Shown: positions 27,377-41,399, numbered from the stretch's first letter. The stretch: DNA of 64,000 bases from Mycteria americana (GCF_035582795.1 NC_134373.1:37170501-37234500); one strand, 5' to 3'. Made by a program: numbers and translations. The notes: generated by a model from the letters alone, not told the origin.

Positions 27377-30300
27377 ACTAGCCTGTCTTTGTGAGCTAAC
27401 GCTTTGCAGAAGAACCTGTGCAATCGTGACATATATAGGAGCAAAAAGAAGAAGTTTTTCAAGAATGTCCTGCTGTGGCATTATCTCCTCCTCTCTCTTC
27501 TGCTGCGGAAGACAGCAGCTGAATTTGCACTCTGTCAGAGAGCTGAGAAGTCAGGCTCTTTCATATGACCCATGACCATTTCCAGAACTGTCTGAAGGGC
27601 AGAAGGTGATTTTTCTTTTTCTCCTTTTACCTGGACAACAGGATGCAGACAGCCTAGTACTGATTTAGTGTTTTTGTGGAGAGTTTCCCAGGGAGCAAGG
27701 CACACTGTCCATTTTTAGCCCTACCTTCTGTTTGCGTTCCTACATGCTTCACATGAGCAATGCATGCCTAAGCTAGGAGTAGCAGAGAAGCTACCTGATA
27801 TAAATGAGGTTTCCTCTCTCCTTTCTTTCCTGCCTGGAAGGATCTAAATGCGAAGGATCATCTTTATTTTTATGGGACAAGATGTGCCTGGTTGTTCTGC
27901 AGGATTATTTATGAAGTGAATGCCAACAGGAGAGTCAGCTCTCTGAGGATCAGTGTTCAGGTCTGAGCTACTACCTACCTTTGGCACAGTAATAATATCA
28001 CTGTCAAAAACTGGAGGGTTTTTTTCCCCTTCAACCTACAAGTTTCTAACAGCGCATCTTTTCTGTTACTTAAATTTTTGTATGCATATAACTCACCCAG
28101 CGTACTATGCAATCTTCTTCAGCATTAGGTCCTTAAATGCTTGGCAGTTCAACTTTAAACTCTGGAGAAAGTGCATGCATCGAACATAGAGGGAAGGAAT
28201 GTTTCTGAATATTATGGCTGTGTTGAATCTGTAGTAGCTATTACTCCTTGCAGGGAAGACCTCAGATGCTGTTGAATACAGTTCAAGGAAGAGTTCTCAG
28301 AATTATTGATGTTCAGACCAACAAATGTCTGGCATTTACCACTTGAGAGGATGGTCTTTACTCTTTACATTCCAGGTATGTTGCAACTAAAAGCCTTGGG
28401 CAACCCTTGCTTACAGAGCAGATATTTGAGTCATGTTAACTTCAAAGGTATCACTCACATAAGTAAAATGGGATTTAGTGCTAGGCTTATAAATATGCTA
28501 TAATTAGACCATTAATTGTCTCATCTTTTTGGCACAGAAGTTGAAATTGCCTGTTCCTGTAAGTATACATTATTTCACAGTTTTATGTTAACAATTGTTT
28601 TGCCTCAAACTGAGGTCGTTTGACATACACAATGCTGGCGATCTAGAAATAAGGCCAATCTAAGAAGACATGGATTGTGCATGTTAGTTAATTGCCAGAT
28701 GTCTTTTGCTTCCTTATTGCAAAGAAATATTTTTTACAAATATTAGAATTGTGTATTTCCACTGGCTAACAGGTTTACTGGATGCCAAATGGATATTAGA
28801 TCTATTTCCTATTAAATGAAGAAGAATGAATCTGAGTATACAATGAGACTAGTGAGCAGCAGTGCTTATTTTTAGATTATACTTTTAGAGCTAAACACTA
28901 TCTTCAAGTCCAAGAGGAAGGTGCCATTTCTTTCATTACATTTTTACACTTGATTTCTTTTGGCAGGTTAAGACAGCAACTTTACATGAAATGGATGATT
29001 GGTTGGGAGATTGTGAATCCTAGTTTCCAGGTTATTTCATTTCTTATAAATCATTTATAGGAAAAGTGGTCTTCTGAAGTTGTCTCATTAGTCTTCATTG
29101 TTTTCCTTCTTTTCTTGATTTGCTTTTAAAAAGACTCTGTGTTAAATACCATCCTTCTAGTCAAATTCATGGGTGCAACTAACCCCTCGAAACGAGCGCA
29201 TGACCACTCTTTGATCACCGCTGTGGTTAAGAATGTAGCTTTCTGTACGAATATAACACTGAAATCCTTGTTTCTAAGCCTAGAGATGAGTTCCTGCCCC
29301 ATATTAAGGTCCCCTTCTGCCTCCCTAGGTACCCAGGGAGTTTGTCACTGGGTGTGCAGAGGTCCTAGCCCGTGTACTAGCCACTGCAGCCAATTCTCCA
29401 GGCTGTGATCCCAGGCTGTGAAATGTTCTCTGGTGCTTGTCAGATCTGGAAATAATTTACTGTGCCTGGGGTCAAAACGCCTTCTCACTGCCACCGTGGT
29501 TGTGACCGCAAATGAAACTTTAAAACTACCTTTGTTCTGCTTTGCTCAGTAAAGGCAGTGGACTTCCAGATACCTCAGGACCTAACCCAGTGGGCTTGCC
29601 ATTTATATACACATGTGGGGTTTTTTTTCCATTCCTTTTGCTGCTAGAAATCAAATATTTAATCATTTACAAGGATTCTTTTCAGATTTCTAGATGGGTG
29701 AGAAGACATCCATCAAATTATGGACACTTGCTGGCAATCATATGGACTTGATCTGCCTGCTAAGAGGAGCATGAATGAATTTAGATTAACATTTAACGAC
29801 CCAGGAAAAAAATTCTTTTTTGGTCCTCTGCAAATGAAAATCTGCTAGTGTCTGGGGATTAAGCTAAACTGAATAGCTTGTGAGTTCCTCTTCCCATTCC
29901 CTTTCTCCTTACTGTTCTCTTTCCCTTGAGAATGACAGAATGAAATCTGCACGTGAGTCTCAGATTTTCTCTAAAACTTCAATCCATTTAAGCCAGGCTG
30001 CTCTTTTTAGGAGTTAGGGAAGCAATGAGTTTCCTCTGATTTATTTTCATTTGGGCTCATGTAACTCTAGATAGAAAACTAAAAAGAAAAAAGTTTTGAA
30101 TTCATTAGACACTCTTGTATTATATCCAGAAATAATATAAAATGGAAAAGAAGTTGGTGGCTTGTTGTGATTCACCTGTTTCAAAGTGCGATAGTATAGT
30201 GTCTCGTTTGCTATTGCTGTCTTACTCCCTTGCCATGGTAAAGCAAGTCAGACCCCCAGCAATCCATAGCTGGTTACAGGATTTCAAAGATGACCAACAT

Positions 30301-31849
30301 GAAGCACAGAATGGGGGAGGCTGCTCTAAAACTTGTCTGGCAATTGGGAGTGTTTGAAAGTATAAAAACAAGTTTGGAGCCCAGCTTTCTGCAACTGGTG
30401 GCAACCTGAAGTGTTAGATGGAAAAAGTAGTTATCAAGGAACATTTTTTTTTTTTAAATCAATACCTCAAAACATACAAAGTTGTTTTTGATCTGCCAAT
30501 GAGTATGGAAGGATTTCTGAAGATCAGGCATAAGTCTAAGGGAGTCGTGGAGGCATGCAGTCATCTATAGAAAATGTCTGACATGGTAAAGAAAGTCATT
30601 ACTTCTCCACAGCAGCTGGGAACAATCCACCATGTCAGTTTGCCTTTGGTGACTTTTATGAGCAATTATTTTATTCCAGGTATGAAATTCCTCATCAGTT
30701 GCTACTGAGATTTAATTATATAGTAAAATTTCTCTTGTTCATGTTTGAGTGAACTGTAGTATTGACCGTGTTGTACTCTCTGTCTTGATAGATAAAACTT
30801 TTTACAGCTTTGGTTTGAGCATAAAAGGCAGGTTCTAGATGTTCCCCTTTAAAATGCTGGGTTCAGGTCCACTGCTGATAATCCACCCAAGGACACAGTA
30901 TTAGAGCTGTGCTATGCCTTTCCATGTCCTGGAAGTGCACGTGGATTTAAGTGCATTTATCTCTCTCGCGTAAAGGGCAATGCACGCAGCTATACTTTGA
31001 TCTGGTGGGTCTTTGTTGAGGAACTACCTTAACGTATGTGTTGGAAATGTCATTTAGCTACAGAACAGCAGATTACCAATCAATGAGATACATTACCTCA
31101 TCTACTCAGTAAAGGTAAATGCAGAATTACAGAAGAAAAGGTGAGTAAATGTATAATTTCCCATTTCTTTACATCCAGTTAAAATATTTCTGTATTGCAT
31201 CTTGTATTAAACATTGTTGAAATGATCTTTTAGTTGTGTAAGTTCTCCTAGTAATGAGTTTTAGAAAATTGTAGAGTGACTGCAGAAGGCGACTGCTTTG
31301 CCCTTCAGACTGGTGAAGAAAGGCTTGTGCTGCGTAAATGGGAGAGGGAATTAAGCCATTTCCCAGAGCTGACCACAAAGAAATGAAGTTGCTTGTGTAT
31401 GGTACGGCTTACCTGCCTGTTTTGCCACATAAAACCTTAACTTTGGTAGAAGCTTCCTCCAAGACGAGCTAGTGAAATCCTTACACCTTAGAGAGAGTGT
31501 TTCAGTTATCAGCTACAGCTAAGAGTTACATGAAACCAGTGTATTAGGACTCTTATGCTATTTCCTCTTACTTGGTCCAGCATTTTTATAGAAAGCAGCA
31601 ACAGTTGCTGCCGTGAGGTACAGCGACCTCCTACAGTGGAGACTCTAGACATAGTTCAAGCAAATGGATGACTCTGAAGACACCACGATCTTTATTATGA
31701 CAGCTTTTTTTTTTAATAGATGGGAGAGTGGGCCAAAGAAGTAGTGGGAGAAAATTCTCCATCAGTTTGGACCTTTGAAAGACGTATAAATCTTTTTCAC
31801 TTGGGGTAGGTTCTGCTTGTATTTCCTGGTTCTTAACATAAGAGACGTC
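27377..31849. other. Non-coding DNA
   Basis: No gene or transposon is recognised in this AT-rich stretch. Open frames are 89 codons or shorter and without motifs. Confidence 0.55.
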
Positions 31850-31975
31850 TTACTGAATAAGACCAGTGGTCTGTCTAGTATTCTGTGTTTGCTGGTGGCA
31901 ATGGAGATGCTCTTCAGGGAGAGCATGAGAGCCCTGCCGTCCCACGTGCCCATTCTTCTCCTAATTCCCCAGAAT
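31850..31975 (+). repeat. Possible ancient amniote dispersed repeat fragment
   Basis: The stretch GACCAGTGGTCTGTCTAGTA, followed by TTCTGTGTTTGCTGGTGGCA and GGAGATGCT, reads like the well-known amniote repeat consensus fragment 'gaccagtggtccatctagtc...cctgt...gtggc...agatgct', seen in many bird, turtle and crocodile sequences. This is from memory of the pattern, and I cannot assign a family name. Alignment to a repeat library would decide it. Confidence 0.4.
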
Positions 31976-32290
31976 CATTGAATTAGGAATGCTACAGCAT
32001 GATTTTTCACTGAAAGTAGATTATTCTAAAACAAAATATGGCTTACTTTAATTAACATCGCATTAATTTTTGCAACCCCATCCATTTCCGCCCCTGATTA
32101 AATGAAATCTATTCACATGAGAATTGTAAATATTAAGGTTTTGGGATGACGTACGCAAAAGTGACAACTTCTTGTCTCTTAACATCCACAGTTAGTGATC
32201 ACTCTCAGTCACTTGGTTTAAGGATATCTTTATATTAACTGTTGTCAACAGGGGCTTTGTATTCTGAAAGCTATCATATTGTAGCTATTG
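31976..32290. other. Short non-coding spacer before CR1 copy 1
   Basis: AT-rich sequence with no feature of its own. The CR1 match begins abruptly at about 32,291, as expected for a 5'-truncated LINE insertion. Confidence 0.6.
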
Positions 32291-33850
32291 GGTACCCAGC
32301 CCCCAGAGCTGGAAGATAGGGACGGGGACCAGAATGGAGCCCCCATAATCCAGGGGGAAATGGTGAGTGACCTGCTGCACCACTTAGACACTCACAAGTC
32401 TATGGGGCCTGATGAGATCCACCCGAGAGTACTGAAGGAGCTGGCAGATGTGCTCACCAAGCCCCTTTCCATCATTTACCAGCAGTCCTGGCTAACTGGG
32501 GAGGTCCCTGCTGACTGGAGATTAGCTAATGTGACGCCCATCTTCAAGAAGGGCCGGAAGGAGGACCCGGGGAACTACAGGCCTGTCAGCCTGACCTCGG
32601 TGCTGGGGAAGCTGATGGAGCAGATCATCCTGAGTGCTATCACACGGCATGTAGAGAATAACCAAGGGATCAAGCCCAGCCAGCATGGGTTCAGGAAAGG
32701 CAGGTCCTGCTTGACCAACCTGATCTCCTTCTATGGCAAGGTGACCTGCCTAGTGGATGAGGGAAAGGCTGTGGATGTTGTCTATCTAGACTTGAGTAAA
32801 GCCTTTGACATGGTTTCCCACAGCATTCTCCTGGAGAAACTGGCTGCTCATGGCTTGGACGGGTGTACTCTTCACTGGGTTAAGAACTGGCTGGATGGCC
32901 GGGCCCAAAGAGTGGTGGTGAATGGAGTTTACTCCAGTTGGCGGCCGGTCACAAGCGGTGTTCCCCAGGGCTCTGTGTTGGGGCCTGTTCTGTTTAATAT
33001 CTTTATCAATGGTCTAGACAAGGGGATCAAGTGCACCCTCGTTAAGTTTGCAGATGACACCAAGTTGTGTGGGAGTGTTGATCTGCTTGAGGGTAGGCAG
33101 GCTCTACAGAGGGACCTGGACAGGCTGGATCGATGGGCTGAGGCCAACTGTATGAGGCTTAACAAGGCCAAGTGCAAGGTCCTGCACTTGGGCCACAGCA
33201 ACCCCATGCAACGCTACAGGCTTGGGGAAGAGTGGCTGGAAAGCTGCCAGGCAGAAAAGGACCTGGGGGTGTTGGTTGACAACTGGCTGAATATGAGCCA
33301 GCAGTGTGCCCAGGTGGCCAAGAAAGCCAATGGCATCCTGGCTTGTATCAAAAATAGCGTGGCCAGCAGGACTAGGGAAGTGATGGTCCCCCTGTACTCG
33401 GCACTGGTGAGGCCGCACCTCGAATGCTGTGTTCAGTTTTGGGCCCCCCACTACAAGAGAGACATTGAGGTGCTGGAGCGTGTCCAGAGAAGGGCAACAA
33501 AGCTGGTGAAGGGTCTGGAGCACAAGTCTGATGAGGAGCGGCTGAGGGAGCTGGGGTTGTTTAGCCTGGAGAAAAGGAGGCTGAGGGGAGACCTTATCGC
33601 TCTCTTCAACTGCCTGAAAGGAGGGTGTAGAGAGGTGGGTGTTGGTCTCTTCTCCCAGGTAACAAGTGATAGGACAAGAGGAAATGGCCTCAAGTTGCAC
33701 CAGGGGAGGTTTAGACTGGATATGAGGAAATTTTTCTTCACGGAAAGGGTTGTGAAGCATTGGAACAGGCTGCCCAGGGAAGTGGTTGAGTCCCCATCCC
33801 TGGAGGTATTTAAAAGCGTTTTGGATGAGGTGCTGAGGGACGTGGTGTAG
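32288..33850 (+). pseudogene. CR1 ORF2 fragment: reverse transcriptase (copy 1)
   Basis: An uninterrupted 520-codon frame runs to the natural ORF2 stop (TAG 33,848-33,850). The listed start is a TTG at the insertion junction, not a real start codon. Visible RT landmarks are NYRP at residues 96-99, [10 protein letters not shown] at 132-141, motif [10 protein letters not shown] at 166-174, motif [11 protein letters not shown] at 224-233, and the catalytic FADD box at 254-257 (33,047-33,058). The CR1-type C-terminal region follows, with [10 protein letters not shown] at 398-407. Both aspartates of FADD and the motif A aspartate are present. The N-terminal apurinic-type endonuclease is missing, so the protein would be only the C-terminal part. 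The absence of stops or frameshifts points to a fairly recent insertion. Private changes against the other copies include motif A Leu (Phe in copies 2 and 3) and KGIKCTLVK before FADD. Confidence 0.95.
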
Positions 33851-33934
33851 TGGTGGACTTGGTAGTGTTAGGTTTACGGTTGGACTCGATGATCTTAAAG
33901 GTCTTTTCCAACCTATACGATTCTGTGATTCTGT
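32291..33934 (+). mobile_element. CR1 LINE retrotransposon copy 1, 5'-truncated
   Basis: About 1.64 kb of a CR1 element: the reverse-transcriptase half of ORF2, a short 3' UTR and the CR1 tail. The 3' UTR has the stretch TTGGACTCGATGATCTTAAA and then GGTCTTTTCCAACCTAT, which is shared with copies 2 and 3. The element ends in two GATTCTGT octamers (33,919-33,934), not poly(A). CR1 moves by target-primed reverse transcription and is the dominant LINE of birds. The 5' end is cut off in the linker between endonuclease and RT, the usual outcome of incomplete reverse transcription. No target-site duplication is obvious, which is typical for CR1. Lacking its promoter, 5' UTR and endonuclease, it cannot be autonomous. 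Confidence 0.97.
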
Positions 33935-34834
33935 AGGTGATAACGTTAGGTGAAGGCTATCACCTCTCATATAGGTGGGAGATATGAGTTCTGTTGACAT
34001 TCAGGATGATGTTGCAGAGTTTACACACCTACCCTAAACTAGGAGAAACCCGAGTTGTAGGTAGTTTTATGTTATTTTTAGTTGGCACAGGTTCAACTAG
34101 TGAATTACCATTAGTCGTCATTGGCTCACTGATGAATTCATGTCCTTTTAAATTATTTTTGAATGTATGCCTACAGGCTCTAACAGACTCCTTGAAGTGA
34201 TATAAATGAATAAATCAGCAATAGGTATCCACAAAACTATTACACCAGGGAGTGTAAATGGTTTAGTAAGGAAGCACTTACTTAATATTAAATATTTGTC
34301 TTAAGCTTCTTACACCTTCTGTACAACTAACTCTTTAGCTGCTGTTAAAAATGCTTATTTTTATGTGTGGTAGACAAGGCACAAGTATCTGTGTGAAAGC
34401 TGAGGGGTGTGTGGAGAAGAGCTCGAGAGCTCTGTGAGTTAAAAATGAAGTTTGGGATAGGAAACAAATAGAGACATTTTAATCATGATTGCTGCTAGGG
34501 GTTTTTTGGTGGTGGTTTTTTTTTTTTTAATCTGAGTGGTTGGGAGAAAAATGACATGATGACAGTTAATTATAACTAATCCTGCAGCGCTTCAACACAG
34601 ACTAATATAAAGTTCAGAGAGTTCCACCAGCAGTTAGTTATGTCCTTAGGAAGCAATGAGACTTTGCCTAAAATAGTTGTATTGTTTCTTGGCATCTGAA
34701 AAAACCACCGCATTGCTTAGTAAATACATCTGATATGGTGCTGAAAACCAAGGCTATAGTGAAAGAAGGGACATTTCAGCATATGTATGTAGGTCCTAGG
34801 ACTATAAAGTGTTTTTAAATAAAATATTTTTGGG

Positions 34835-34879
34835 TATTTAACCAAAATATTTAACCAAAATAAAAATATTTTGGTTAAA
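34835..34879. repeat. 13-bp direct repeats plus perfect 13-bp hairpin
   Basis: TATTTAACCAAAA occurs twice in tandem (34,835-34,847 and 34,848-34,860). The second copy overlaps the left arm (TTTAACCAAAATA, 34,850-34,862) of a perfect inverted repeat with TATTTTGGTTAAA (34,867-34,879), separated by a 4-nt AAAA loop. Confidence 0.85.
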
Positions 34880-37800
34880 AAAAAATACAGAAATGTCACT
34901 CAAACATGAAACTTAGCAGTTAGTAAGACCATGGTTCAAGTAAACTGTTTCAGCTTCTTTTATATGTATCCAGGGTGGAAAATAAATCACTGCAGAGCAG
35001 AGAAAGAAGTAACTAGATGAGGATTTCAGAAGGAGGAAAACATTTTTAAAGTTAGTAACTGTTGCCTTAATGAACTAATAATATTAAGGCTACAGCACAC
35101 GATTGTTGCCTTTAGAAAGGTTTAGGTCCGTTACTCCCCATCTTGCTGATGCTCCTGGGTGTGCTGCACAGGATGGCTTTGTGAATTATTAAAGTGGGAG
35201 AACGTGTCAATGACTTGCTTCACTGATTACCTGATTTGTGAAATGACACCGATCTGGAGCCTTAACAGGAGAAACATGGCAGAGAAGAGAGGAGCAGATA
35301 CACTGGACTAATTCCTAAATGTTGTTAGGAGGCTGCAAATACAAGCGCATGGGCTGTAATGCGTTTCTCTGGCAGGACAGCCTGGGTAGGAAAGCGATGT
35401 GCATAGTAAGCAAGCCTTCAGGAGAAATGAACCTAAACACCTGGCTTGACTGGAAGCATCAGACAAATTCACTATCACCCGTAAATACAGAAGAAGAAAA
35501 AAGTAGGGGACGATTTTAAAATGTTTAAATCTTCTTTAAAAAAATGCAACAAAAAGGTTTCAAACTTGTTTTGTGGCTGTTCTTGAACTTTAGTTTAGCT
35601 CTTTTCTACATATATCCCACTTACATAGATATGAATGATGTTTGAATTGAACCCTTACTATTGGAAACTGGTTAATACGTTATTTTATATTAAAAATGCA
35701 GAAAAGTGCAATTTTAGAAAGTTATGAAAAGCTTGGTAAGGTGATGGAAAATCGTGTATAATGCATTTATTGTGTTTGTGTGTATAGACAGGTAGGACAT
35801 CTACTCAGGCATTCCTAAATGATTTGCAAAGGTACACAAGGTGCGTACAAACTCTGAAGAGCGCTGTGATGTTTAGGCACAAGGAGCCCCTGGAGAAGGA
35901 GAGAGACCTGGTATGAAGGGAAGGCTCTTAGCTGAGTTGAACATCCCTCTCATCTTTGGTTCTTTAGGCAAAAAGTGATGACTGCTTTTTAGTGCAAGAG
36001 AAATCAGAGAAATCTTCTGAAAATCGTGGCTGAATATTAAGCTGTTGACTGAATTTCTGTTCATTCTTTCATCCTATTCCTATTCTGGAATTTTAATTTT
36101 TTTTTTGTCTTAAAAACTGCAGCGGTCTATAGCGTGAACACTTTCCTATTTCACGTTGACAGGGAATTTAATAACTGTTAATTTAAATAATAAATTGTAG
36201 CAAGCTATTCTGTAGTATTATCAAGGAAGATTTTTTTCTAGTGTTAGAAATACTTATCTGTACTGGCTTTGTAAAATATTCACAAGATAAAGACAGCCAA
36301 ATCCAGTAAAGTACAGTAGTAAGTGAAAGCTGCTCATTATGAGTGTGGCTGGGTCAAACCAGATTTCTGCAGACGGCTGTCTACATGCAAAAACTTCTTA
36401 CCACCACTGACGTGTTTGGAGGTACCCTTAATCTCTTGCATGGATGCTCAGAAGTATGCGACAGGATTCAACCGCCTTGAGGCAAAGCCCTTCTTGGGAA
36501 TCTCCTGTGATGGTGTGTATCTGCAGAGCCCCAAGGCGTGACTAAGGATGATAGGCAATAACTAAGCAGCGTGTTAAAAATAGCAAGTCAATTTAACATC
36601 AGCATCAGAATGCCGTTATTGATTGTGTTGAGCAAATCCCTTACCTTGTATTCAACACTTAACTAAAGCAGTGGAACAGAAGCACTAAAAAAGAGCAAAA
36701 AAAACCCCAAAGCAAAACCAAAATTATAAGAAAATGTCTTGAATTTTAGTTTTCTGCTCTATAGGCATCAACAGATTTCAAATTTAAAAATTAGTCTCTA
36801 GCATGAGCCTTCTTCATCTCTTATTATCACCTTTGTTACTACATAAGGAGTGTCTCAGGACACAAAAACCTTAATACTTGACAGGCTCCCCAGCTGCCAA
36901 ATTATTGCCAGTTACTATTTGCAGGAAAGCCCTTCTTCGAGTAGATACTTGCTGCTCTTTCTGTAAAGCAAGACTCCAATCAGGAAAGGTTAATAGCTTG
37001 TGAAGTGCCTCCACTGAAGCTTTTCTTCTCTTGCATGGCAGGTGGAATTCTTGCCCTGCCATGGCTGGTGAATAGCTGGCAGATGCATTGCTTCATGCTG
37101 CACCCTACTCATGTTTTCCTTTAACCGGCACGCCATGGTACTTAGAAAGGACTTTCTCTTACACACCAATACAAGTATCGTGTTTCCTTGAACATTAACA
37201 AAGGTATCACATTTTTAAACTCCAGAAGCTCTAGCCAAGAAGATAATTGGTCTTTTGCAGGAGTTCTGGTCTGTGCTATAATTTGTAGTGATTATTTATT
37301 TGATAAATATTCCTCCTTCTTCAATCCATCATTGGCATCAAAAGGTCTGATCCTGCATTCTTGAAAAACCCACTGAAGATGATCTTGAAATTTGAACAGG
37401 ACAAATGATTCCGGGGTTGGTGACAATGAAAAAAGCCCTCGTACAGATCAAGTCTGTATGAAGGCGGGTAGCATTTTCTGATCTTCATGCACCAGTGCAG
37501 ATATAGTTGTGTTAGCAGACGTGCAGAGAGAGGGTAGTCCCAAAAGGATCTAGAGTGCAAATAGTTAATGCTCTCCTTTGGTGGAAGGAATGTAGGACAT
37601 CGGTTCTTAAGTCTAAATGATAATGTATTATAATTATTTTATAACAACCAGTGATCTTCTACGCAAATCCACTCTTCTGGAGTGTGAATAATGTAACTGT
37701 TCAAATATTTTTCTCCCTTTTGTAGAAGTTAACTAGCTCTTTGAAAGATTTTCAGTGTGTGAAACGCTCAGGGACAGCTCTGGCCACATGGCTGTTGTTT

Positions 37801-39223
37801 GTCATGGTGCTTGCTAGGTACAGAAAGCAGACCCCAGTCCTCCTCAAACACTTGGGTTGCTGACGTGTCTGCAAAAGAAGCTGGCCAAGACCAGTCAGCC
37901 ATGGAGGAAATTTTCTACTTTCACTCCCATTATCAGAAAAGCTCTTTGATTGCCCTAGTTTATTTTCCCTGTGTTACATGCAACATCTGTAATCCCCTGT
38001 GGTACAGTACGCTGTGGGGAGTGGGAACAGGAGGGACGAGCAAGAGCGAGTCTCCATAAGGTGGCTAGGAAGCCACGGGGTGATGCAATGGGGTTAAATC
38101 TCCACCAATATTTAGGTCTGATTTGCAATTTACACCCTCGCTACCTGTGCCTTGAACTGTGGTGTATAATAAAGTCATGGAAAAAGGAGCCATGTGTCCC
38201 TTAGGAAACACTTGCCACCATTGGTGGGACACAAAGAGTAGAACTTGGGCAGAGAAGAATAGGAAGGGACAGATGGCTTGTGGAGAAGAGGGAGCTGGTG
38301 TGCTGATCAACCTCTGTGTGTCCGGCAAACTCCGTGCCGCAGGGAGGATTGATTTCAAATCCCGGTTCAGCAGTTATTTCAGGTTTGGGCAGGGCTGCAC
38401 ACTGGGATTTGGGGTATTGTACTCACTAGTGTGTGGTGGGCTTGGACCCAACATTAAGACTGGCTGTAACTATTCACTAACTCTAACTAGAATGTTAGTA
38501 AAGATAAATATCCTGCCTGCATGCATTTCTTCTGTTACTAAAGAAGTCATCATCTAAGGATATGTTCACATCAGGACTGCCATCAATTATGCTGGTGTCT
38601 TGATAACTCCATAATTAAAAATAAATTATGTTTGGTCCTTAATAGGACTAGTATTAAACTGAATGCCTGTTTAATCTCTGTTAAATCTGCCACAAAGAAA
38701 TGACACCATGACAAGTGTGAATGAAAGATAACCTTTTTTCCCCCTCCCTGTTTCTAATTACACATGATGGCACTTGCAGTGTCCCTTGTGAATGCACAAA
38801 ATTGGTGCAGCAGAGGAAATGCAAGCTTCCTTATGCTGCAGTCTGTTCATTAGCATCGATTTCTGAGGCACTGCCCCTAAGGATGAGAGGATAATTTCTT
38901 TTTTCAGGTTCTCATGATCCCAGCTTATAATAGACTATTAAAAATAACTTGTAAACCTCCATGTAAGTTCTGGAACAATGAGAGATTCAAGAAACTCCTC
39001 GTAACCCACCTTTCCATGAAGCATTAAAGCCCAGCTAACCACACCTACTGTGTGCCTGTCCTGTATGTACCACTTGTCTAAAGCTGTGCCTTTAGGCTGC
39101 AAATCCATTGTGGCAGGCATTCATCATCTGCTTGGCTTTCTGCTGCTTTTCTGTGGTGCCATTGACTTCAATATGAAAGCTGATACTACTACAGTAAAAA
39201 TGCCATACTTCATATATGGAAAA

Positions 39224-39247
39224 AGCTGTCATAATAGCTGTCATAAG
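39224..39247. repeat. Two tandem 12-bp units
   Basis: AGCTGTCATAAT is followed directly by AGCTGTCATAAG. It is a small tandem duplication with no evident role. Confidence 0.75.
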
Positions 39248-41399
39248 TTATAAGATCCTGGTAAAGATTACATAGTTTAGAATTTTCTTTTTTCCCTTTT
39301 TTCCCCTCCAGAGTTGTACTAGCTTTTGTGGTACAGTGTAAAAACATCACTACCACCATGCTTACAAAGTCTTCAGTATTATGAAAAATAGAAGCCTGAT
39401 CAATTCATCTAACTGGCTTTGATCCGATTTGTACAGTTCCTTTTATTAACTTTGGGCACAGGAATAAATGCTGAGTATTGGTGAAAAGCGTGCAGATTTC
39501 CTGAAAGTTCAACGTTAATTATTATTACAAAAATTGCACCCAAGATACTTTCCTTGATTTGTTTTTTTGGTATCTTCCTCTTTTTAAAAAATGGCCATCT
39601 AAAGAAAGAATAAAATTTAAGCCCAACTAGCTTAAGTAACAAATCATAGTATGTGCATATTAATGGTAAAGACTGAGAAAACAAATCATAGATGAGCCCT
39701 AATTTGAATAGCTCTTCATCTGCATTACTCCAGTAACTACTTTTAGATAACATAAAAATTGACACAGTATTATGAAAGACTTCCTAACAAATGCGGAATG
39801 TATCGACAGGGACATTTTGTAACACAGTTTGCTCACTTTCCATTAACGCTGTAGTGGGAGGCTTGCTATCTCGTACCGTTTTGCTCTGAATTTTTGCTCC
39901 CTAAGAAACAGACAATAAACTTGGCGACGTGTTTTTATGCAAGCTTTCCTCTTCATTTTTAAGCCTGGAATTCCATGTTTTGAAACTGTTCTCTGTTCCT
40001 TTATAAGCTTTATTCCAGATGCTGTGCAGGCAGGTTGGTTCACATCCCCAAGGTACCAAGTACAGAAAAAGACGGCTTCTTTGCCCATCTTGCTGAAGAC
40101 AGACCTGCCTGTAGTCCGTGGCTTTCTGCCCAGCTCTGCTGGAACTGGCTGTTGCATCGCAAGGCTTGCCAAAATTTTGCACAATAACAAGCTCCAATCT
40201 ACATAACACCTGGCCTGTACAAACCAGGTCATTATGAATTTGATCCAAGCTGTCATTCAAGTGGCTTTGTTATTCCCTTCTTAGGCTGAGCCAGTCATCC
40301 ATAAGCAAGAACTGGCTTAACGCTTCCAGTACTTGCAGTACTTGGGTACCAGTTTTCTTTCTTTGAGCCCCACAAAGCAGGCGAGATCCATGTAACAAGA
40401 GGATCACAAATAGCAGAAACAAGAGGAAACAACAAGTGATCTGGGCTAAAAAACAGCCTAACAGGTTACCCCGAGTTCCAAGCTCCTTCATGCTCTGCAT
40501 TTGTGCTTTTATTTTCCTGTTGCCGCTTCTTGGTCTCTTACTTCAGCTTTTCTACTCAAATTGAGAAAAGCAGGTTTATTTCATGTATTTCCTATCTGTT
40601 TACTCCATATTTATTTCCTACGCATCTTTTAGGTATATATAGTCCTCCATAAAGATTTTGAGGAAAACTAAAGTCTCAAGGAAGAGAATCAAAGCCAAAA
40701 TGTGTGGGCTGAAGGGAGCTGGCACTCAGCTGGCTGTAGGACAGCGAGGACTCTTCTCTCACCCTCTTGTGCCGCCTCTTCTTTTCATCAGTGCTGCTCT
40801 TGGGGCTGCGGGGGGGAGGTCAGGCTCCCATACCCAGGTGCTAGATTAGCTGCATTAATGCAAACTCTGCATCAGCAAATTAAGCTAAGACTGGCAGCGA
40901 TGCAGTTTCCCAGATGCTTCAACTCCAGATTAACTGTGGGGTGCAAAATGCAGCTATTCTCGGCAGAGGACAGCGCGAGGGCTGGAAGAAGGGAAACAGA
41001 GCGTAACTGCCTGTACAGGGCCAGTCAGGAAAAAAAAAGTGTTGCTTGTGAAAAACTGATGTTTCAAGAGGTGTTTTCCATTCTGTTACAGACAAAAATG
41101 AGACCTTTTAAAACTTTTCAATGGAAGGAAGAAGCAGGCAGCAGAGAAGCGAAGCTGGGGCGGGTGCAGCCCTGGTGGGTGCCCTCTGCCACTCGCCGTT
41201 GGGCATTTGGGGCAGGGCTCTCTGGCCTGAGAAACATCTGAGAGAAAACCTTTTAAAAACAAATCGTCTTTGACAAATATAACTCTTCTCACAAAACTTA
41301 GTTTAGAACATTCCTGACCAGCTCAAGTGCAATCTCTGGTGGACTTCCCCAGTAAACTTCCAGGATGATGCCTAAATAATTCCTGAGAGATGGGCAGGA

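Noticed and set aside
33104-34000. 298-codon minus-strand ORF
   Set aside because: It is the antisense shadow of the CR1 copy 1 reverse transcriptase. The same antisense peptide recurs opposite copies 2 and 3, as expected for a repeat.
40702-41241. 179-codon + strand ORF
   Set aside because: No motif, no promoter or splice context, and an uneven composition that looks like random translation.
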